Origin: Rhodospirillaceae bacterium
GTDB taxonomy: Bacteria > Pseudomonadota > Alphaproteobacteria > CADEGL01
DNA: 9,307 nt
Direction of reading: 5' to 3'
Assembly (NCBI GenBank): GCA_018699755.1
Contig: JABIRQ010000408.1
Coordinates: forward strand, 1 to 9,307
Under the pieces are notes generated by a model. The model had not been told where the DNA came from and did no database searches. It saw nothing but the letters and a program-made list of their open reading frames with translations. This document shows positions 6,274 to 9,307 of this stretch, in pieces. A program made the position numbers and the translations under genes. The number at the start of each line of letters is the position of its first letter. Position 1 is the first letter of the stretch.

Positions 6274-7062
6274 ATGACGATCCGCCGCCCCTTCGCCACC
6301 CTCCCCGTCCTATTGGCCGTCCTGCTGGCGGCCCCGTTGGTCGCCTGGCCCGACCGCGCCCATGCCCAGCTTCAGGGCGGACCGGCCGAGACCTATGTCA
6401 ATTGCCTCGCCATGGCCCGCGAGGACCCGGAAACAGCCCGCAAGCTGGCCGAGGAATGGGTCACCCTGGGCGGCGGCAACCCGGCCCGCCATTGCGCCGC
6501 AATCGCCCTGCTGGGCCTGCTGCGCTACGAAGAGGCGGCGATTCGCCTGCAGACCCTGGTCGACCTGCTAGCCGACGCCCCCGTCGAGCGCCGCGCCGCC
6601 GCCCTGGAACAGGCGGCGCAGGCCTGGTTGCTGGCCGGCAATCCCCAGCGGGCGCAGGCCAATTTGACGACGGCCCTGGCACTTCGCCCGGGCGACGCGG
6701 AACTGCTGGTCAGCCGCGCCATCGCGCGGGCCAGCGCGGCCGATTACTGGAACGCGGTCGACGACCTGAACCTGGTGATCGAGGCCCGCCCCGACCGGCT
6801 CGACGCCCTGGTCCTGCGCGCCACCGCCTATCGCTATCTCGACAGCCTGGACCTGGCGCGCCAGGACGCCGAACGGGCCGTCGCCCTGGCCCCCACCGAT
6901 CCCGACGCCCGGCTCGAACGCAGCCTGATCCGCTGGCGGCTGGACGAGCGCGAGGGCGCGGTCGACGATTGGCGGCGCATCCTGGAAACCGCCCCCGATT
7001 CCGGCGCGGCCATGGTGGCGCGGGAGAATATGGAGCGGCTGCTGGCGCCCGAAGAGGACTGA
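6274..7062 (+). CDS. Secreted tetratricopeptide-repeat protein (paralog 1)
   Basis: A 262-residue exported protein, probably periplasmic. A signal peptide is clear: MTIRRPF, a hydrophobic stretch (about 9-24), and a cleavage site AHA|Q at 31/32. Next comes a cysteine-bearing N-terminal segment (about 38-97, with C44 and C74, and WVTLGGGNPARHCAA), which I recall from other alphaproteobacterial TPR proteins, then TPR-like helical repeats (about 107-260) including AAQAWLLAGNPQRAQANLTTALALRPGD and later units ending in RPD, APTDPDA and APDS. TPRs are protein-binding scaffolds; the partner is unknown. The ATG follows GGAG with no spacing, so initiation is weak or unusual, but the signal peptide fixes the start. 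It is divergent from the SDR gene and 127 bp upstream of a paralog with the same overall design. Confidence 0.88.
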   Translation: MTIRRPFATLPVLLAVLLAAPLVAWPDRAHAQLQGGPAETYVNCLAMAREDPETARKLAEEWVTLGGGNPARHCAAIALLGLLRYEEAAIRLQTLVDLLADAPVERRAAALEQAAQAWLLAGNPQRAQANLTTALALRPGDAELLVSRAIARASAADYWNAVDDLNLVIEARPDRLDALVLRATAYRYLDSLDLARQDAERAVALAPTDPDARLERSLIRWRLDEREGAVDDWRRILETAPDSGAAMVARENMERLLAPEED

Positions 7063-7082
7063 AACAAGCCGCAAGCAAGACT

Positions 7083-7128
7083 CGTCAAGAATCAATTTGT
7101 TTCAAATTCTTAATAAAGATTCTTGATG
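7083..7128. repeat. AT-rich nested inverted repeat between the two TPR genes
   Basis: TCAAGAATC (7085-7093) and GATTCTTGA (7118-7126) are perfect 9-bp arms, extendable by a G-U and a C-G pair to 7083/7128. Inside the loop lie AATTTG (7094-7099) and CAAATT (7103-7108), a second perfect stem with a TTT loop. ATTCTT occurs twice (7106-7111 and 7119-7124), so the left arm could pair with either copy: two competing folds. Only 12 of 46 bases are G or C, against a strongly GC-rich window. No T-run follows, so it is not a plain intrinsic terminator; it could be an attenuator, an RNA-processing site or a protein-binding operator. Confidence 0.6.
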
Positions 7129-7189
7129 TCAGACGGCAGTTCGCCCATCGTGCCTGCCCATGATCGAGGCAACACGGGGGCATGAAGGG

Positions 7190-7882
7190 ATGCGTCCGGT
7201 TCATCCGGCGGCCCTGGCCGCCTTGCTGTTCCTGCTCGCAGGCGCGCCGATAACGTCCGTCGCCCGCGCGCAATCTGTTGAGTCTGGGGCAGTCGAGGCT
7301 GGGGCAGTCGAGGCTGGGACAGCCGCCCGGCTGGAGGCCCAAGCTTCCCAGATCGCGTCCGACTCCGGAGCCGAAGCGACCGAGCGCCGCGCGCGCATGC
7401 TGCGCCGGGCGGGCCAGCTTTGGCTCGTCGCGGGCGAGCCGCGCGCGGCGATCCGGGCGCAAAGCGCCGCCCTGACCCTCGCGCCCGAGAATGCCGGACT
7501 GCTGATCGACCGCAGCATCGCACACGGTTTCGCAGGCGATCACTGGGCCGCCCTCGACGACCTCTATCATGCGTTGGATCTGGATCCCGGCAACGTCGAA
7601 GCGACAATCTTCCGGGCGGCGACCTACCGGGCCCTGGCCAGCCCGGATCTTGCGCACGACGATTTGGACCGCGCCCTGGCCCTGAATCCCGATCACCCGG
7701 ACGCCCTGTTCGAACGTGGCGACCTGCGCGCCGCCCTCGGCGACCGGACCGGTGCGACGGCGGATTGGCGCCGTCTGGTCGAGGTTGCGCCGGACAGCGC
7801 GGCCGCCAGCAGCGCCCGCCGCGTCATGGCGTCGTCCGGCTGGCGCGCCGATCCCGAAATGGCGGAGAAACGGGGCGATTGA
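7190..7882 (+). CDS. Secreted tetratricopeptide-repeat protein (paralog 2)
   Basis: A 230-residue exported TPR protein. Starting at the ATG at 7190 gives a normal signal peptide (MRPVHPAALAALLFLLAG..., cleavage ARA|Q at 27/28) with GGGGG nine nt upstream. An in-frame ATG at 7160 would add ten residues including acidic ones and has no ribosome-binding site, so I reject it. After a low-complexity Ala/Glu/Gly segment (about 29-60, partly made of three VEAGA-type repeats) come TPR-like helices (65-215). These align without gaps to residues 104-255 of the neighbouring TPR protein, roughly 45% identical by eye, for example FRAATYRALAS and TADWRRLVEVAPDSAA. It lacks the cysteine-bearing N-terminal domain of that paralog. 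A weak promoter (TTGATG at 7123, CATCGT at 7146) is possible. Its role is unknown. Confidence 0.86.
   Translation: MRPVHPAALAALLFLLAGAPITSVARAQSVESGAVEAGAVEAGTAARLEAQASQIASDSGAEATERRARMLRRAGQLWLVAGEPRAAIRAQSAALTLAPENAGLLIDRSIAHGFAGDHWAALDDLYHALDLDPGNVEATIFRAATYRALASPDLAHDDLDRALALNPDHPDALFERGDLRAALGDRTGATADWRRLVEVAPDSAAASSARRVMASSGWRADPEMAEKRGD
7277..7321 (+). repeat. Three 15-bp tandem repeats inside the second TPR gene
   Basis: Units at 7277-7291, 7292-7306 and 7307-7321, with consensus GTCGAGGCTGGGGCA. The first differs at two positions and the last at one. Being 15 bp, the unit keeps frame and encodes Val-Glu-Ala/Ser-Gly-Ala/Thr just after the predicted signal-peptide cleavage site. Copy number could vary by slippage without breaking the protein. 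Confidence 0.9.
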
Positions 7883-7918
7883 CCGCCGGGCGGCGCGCCG
7901 CGACCGAAAGCTCGAATC

Positions 7919-8587
7919 CTAGAAGTCCAGGTCTGCGTAGTGCCTGGGCGGCGGCGCGCCGGGGATGTGATCGGCCAGCAGCGGCCGGAAGCTGGGGCGC
8001 GATTTGATGCGCTGATACCACTGCTTGGCGCCCTCGTGATCCTGCCAGGGCACGTCGCCCAGATAGTCGACGCAGGACAGGTGGGCGCCCGCCGCGATAT
8101 CGGCCAGGGAGAAGTCGTCTCCAGCCAGCCAGTTCCGCCGCTCGGCGAGCCAGGCAATGTAGTCCAGATGGTAGTGGATGTTCTGCAGCGCCGCGCGAAT
8201 CGAGGCCGCATCCGGCTCGCCCCGGCCGAGAAAGCGGCGGAGCAGCTTTTCGTTGGTCAGCAGGGTCGAGACCTCGCGCCCGAACTTGAGGTCGAACCAC
8301 TGGACGAGGCGGCGCACCTCGGCCCGCTCAGCGGGGCCGCCGCCGATCAACGGCACGCCCGGACAGGTTTCTTCCAGATATTCGCAGATCGCCGTCGAAT
8401 CGGCGATCACGGCGCCGTCCTCCTCGACCAGGACGGGGACCTGGCCGGCGGGGTTGAAGGCGAGGAACTCGACCCGGCGTTCCCAGACCTTCTCGACCTT
8501 GAGCGTGAACTCGAGACCCTTTTCCTGGAGCGCGAGGCGAACCTTGCGCGAATAGGGCGAGAGCCAGAGATGATAGAGGGTGCGCAT
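7919..8587 (-). CDS. Glutathione S-transferase family protein
   Basis: A 222-residue cytosolic GST. The thioredoxin-fold N-terminal domain (1-75) shows HLWLSPYSRKVRLAL with S10 and Y12-S13 in the position of the catalytic residue, the cis-proline V50-P51, and the glutathione-binding D63-S64 in GAVIADSTAICEYLEE. The helical C-terminal domain (85-205) has the N-capping motif FSLADIAAGAHLS (159-171). Such enzymes conjugate or reduce electrophiles with glutathione, or act in stress and catabolism; the substrate is not evident and the subgroup is not one I can name. The ATG at 8587 has no ribosome-binding site, and a -10-like TACACT lies so close (8601-8596) that the message may be nearly leaderless. 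It ends 36 bp from the convergent second TPR gene and diverges from the small six-cysteine gene. Confidence 0.92.
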   Translation of the reverse strand: MRTLYHLWLSPYSRKVRLALQEKGLEFTLKVEKVWERRVEFLAFNPAGQVPVLVEEDGAVIADSTAICEYLEETCPGVPLIGGGPAERAEVRRLVQWFDLKFGREVSTLLTNEKLLRRFLGRGEPDAASIRAALQNIHYHLDYIAWLAERRNWLAGDDFSLADIAAGAHLSCVDYLGDVPWQDHEGAKQWYQRIKSRPSFRPLLADHIPGAPPPRHYADLDF

Positions 8588-8595
8588 CGGTCGCC

Positions 8596-8601
8596 AGTGT
8601 A
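8596..8601 (-). promoter_or_regulatory. Candidate -10 element of the GST gene
   Basis: TACACT on the minus strand (within GGTTACACTGG; 4 of 6 matches). Transcription would start near 8589, only about two nt before the GST ATG. The -35 region (TTCGCC, 17 bp upstream) is poor. The absence of a Shine-Dalgarno sequence fits a leaderless message. Confidence 0.3.
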
Positions 8602-8674
8602 ACCGCGCGAGCGAGGCCGGCGAAACGGTCTTGAGGCCGGATGCGCCGAGATTTCGCCCGCGCGCCCGTTCGAC

Positions 8675-8680
8675 TATGCT
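8675..8680 (+). promoter_or_regulatory. Candidate -10 element of the six-cysteine protein gene
   Basis: TATGCT within CGACTATGCTGG (4 of 6 matches, a form common at alphaproteobacterial promoters). Transcription would start near 8687, leaving about 47 nt before the ATG at 8734. No good -35 is seen (TTTCGC at 8652), so an activator or another sigma factor may be involved. Confidence 0.35.
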
Positions 8681-8733
8681 GGATGCGGCCGTCCGGCGAG
8701 CGGACGGCGCGATTCGGCATGAGGGAGAGGGCG

Positions 8734-9132
8734 ATGCGCGCCACGATCACGGCTTTGGTCATGACGCTCGCCCTGGCGGCGCTCGCGCCGGGGTTGGTGC
8801 CGCAGGACGCGAGCGCCGAGGAAAAGAGCGACGCCGCCCCCTGGGAGATCAACGACAACACGATCACTCTGACCCGGAATTTCGGGCACAACGCCTTCTA
8901 TCGGATCTGCCTGCGCGAGATCGAGCGCACCCAGTCCCAGTCGCCGGTCCTCAACTACTCCGTCGAATCGATGACCTCGCCGGACTATTACGAATGCGTG
9001 GGCAATGAGGACGGCTGTTCCCTGCGGCTGGACAACCGCTGCGTCGATCTGTTCGGCGGCATCATCCGCATCTGGTGCGACAAGTGCCGGGCGGCCGGGA
9101 CCTACCGATTCCTGGGGCCCGCCTTCTACTGA
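8734..9132 (+). CDS. Small secreted six-cysteine protein, unknown function
   Basis: I do not recognise this 132-residue protein. It begins with a clear signal peptide (MRATITALVMTLALAALAPG..., cleavage ASA|EE near 28), leaving a mature protein of about 104 residues. That contains six cysteines (C59, C88, C95, C103, C115, C118): C88-x6-C95, C103, and a CxxC pair in IWCDKCRAAG. An even number of cysteines in an exported protein suggests three disulfides, or metal binding by the CxxC, but neither is shown. The aromatic C-terminus ends YRFLGPAFY. The frame is open upstream to 8641, with ATGs at 8641 and 8719; I chose 8734 because GGGAG (8723-8727) lies six nt before it and the signal peptide then starts normally. 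It is divergent from the GST gene and followed by a palindromic repeat pair. Confidence 0.8.
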   Translation: MRATITALVMTLALAALAPGLVPQDASAEEKSDAAPWEINDNTITLTRNFGHNAFYRICLREIERTQSQSPVLNYSVESMTSPDYYECVGNEDGCSLRLDNRCVDLFGGIIRIWCDKCRAAGTYRFLGPAFY

Positions 9133-9162
9133 CGGGCAGTTAAAAAGGTGAACGGGCCAATC

Positions 9163-9259
9163 ACCCTTCGAGACGCTCGCTGTCGCGAGCTCCTCAGGAT
9201 GAGGAGAAGCAACACCCCGGCCTCACCCTGAGGAGGCCCGCAGGGCCGTCTCGAAGGGT
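9163..9259. repeat. Head-to-head pair of alphaproteobacterial palindromic repeat elements
   Basis: Copy 1 (9163-9204) reads ACCCTTCGAGACG, an inner hairpin (CTCGC, TGTC loop, GCGAG), then CTCCTCAGGATGAGG. Copy 2 (9221-9259) is the same plan on the other strand: CCTCACCCTGAGGAG, an inner hairpin (GCCC, GCA loop, GGGC), then CGTCTCGAAGGGT. The 13-bp outer arms match perfectly and the 15-bp inner arms match at 14 positions, separated by 16 bp. The whole can fold into a long cruciform with two side hairpins. I recognise the outer sequences from intergenic repeats scattered in alphaproteobacterial genomes. It begins 30 bp after the six-cysteine gene and may end its transcript. Confidence 0.85.
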
Positions 9260-9307
9260 CATTTCAACAGGCTCCTGCTCAACAAACTATTGGCGCCGCG
9301 GGAGGTC
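9260..9307. other. Right-edge non-coding stretch with a possible ribosome-binding site
   Basis: No gene is seen here. GGGAGGT at 9300-9306 would be a good ribosome-binding site for a plus-strand gene starting just beyond the window, but the start codon is not visible, so this is only a possibility. Confidence 0.2.

Noticed and set aside
7097..7125. A promoter for the second TPR gene inside the AT-rich island
   Set aside because: AT-rich bases give many loose matches, but no -35 and -10 pair at 16-18 bp spacing reaches a reasonable score on either strand within the island itself.
7160..7189. A ten-residue N-terminal extension of the second TPR protein
   Set aside because: There is no ribosome-binding site before 7160, and acidic residues at the front are poor for a signal peptide; the ATG at 7190 is better.
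7890..7901. A 12-bp palindrome GCGGCGCGCCGC in the 36-bp gap between the convergent TPR and GST genes, as a bidirectional terminator
   Set aside because: The stem would be only four base pairs with a four-base loop and no T-run on either side; chance in GC-rich DNA is enough.
8641..8733. An N-terminal extension of the six-cysteine protein
   Set aside because: It would add 31 Arg-rich residues before the signal peptide and lacks a ribosome-binding site; the ATG at 8734 has both a good site and a normal signal peptide.
1..9307. Defence, toxin-antitoxin, phage, CRISPR or retron system
   Set aside because: All convincing genes belong to housekeeping or envelope families or are single unknowns; no integrase, reverse transcriptase, nuclease, regularly spaced repeats or toxin-antitoxin pair is seen.

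Overview
The window reads as chromosomal DNA of a high-GC Alphaproteobacterium, probably near Rhodospirillales. This rests on the strong G/C bias at third codon positions, the gene families present, and a CCTTCGAGACG...CTCCTCAGG-type intergenic repeat at the right end that I know from alphaproteobacterial genomes. It is ordinary core and near-core DNA, dense in genes. I see no prophage, insertion sequence, CRISPR array, tRNA, rRNA or defence island.

Left block (1-3255, all minus strand): a family 4 glycosyltransferase and a family 9 (heptosyltransferase-like) glycosyltransferase are joined by an ATGA stop/start overlap and probably work together on a cell-surface glycan such as the LPS core. 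Beyond them lies the 5' part of thrS (threonyl-tRNA synthetase), which runs off the left edge and has its own promoter-like sequence. The first gene of this block diverges, across only 11 bp, from an ABHD10-like alpha/beta hydrolase on the plus strand (3267-4043).

Middle block (4040-6149): the hydrolase ends tail-to-tail with a LysE/RhtB-type exporter, the two stop codons sharing CTAG. On the same minus strand, upstream of the exporter, lie a cupin protein and an atypical SDR (NAD-dependent epimerase-like) protein. SDR and cupin are again joined by an ATGA overlap, so SDR-cupin is a coupled pair, with the exporter 77 bp downstream.

Right block (6274-9307): two secreted TPR proteins lie in tandem on the plus strand and are clear paralogs (roughly 45% identical by eye over about 150 residues, without gaps). 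They are separated by 127 bp containing a strikingly AT-rich nested inverted repeat. The second copy has replaced the first copy's N-terminal domain with a low-complexity segment that includes three 15-bp tandem repeats. A glutathione S-transferase on the minus strand then diverges from a small secreted six-cysteine protein of unknown function. The window ends in a head-to-head pair of alphaproteobacterial palindromic repeat elements.

I found no convincing undescribed multi-gene system. The most worthwhile leads are the AT-rich nested hairpin, the TPR duplication, the six-cysteine secreted protein, the paired palindromic element, and the reciprocal promoters embedded in coding sequence at 3208-3312.
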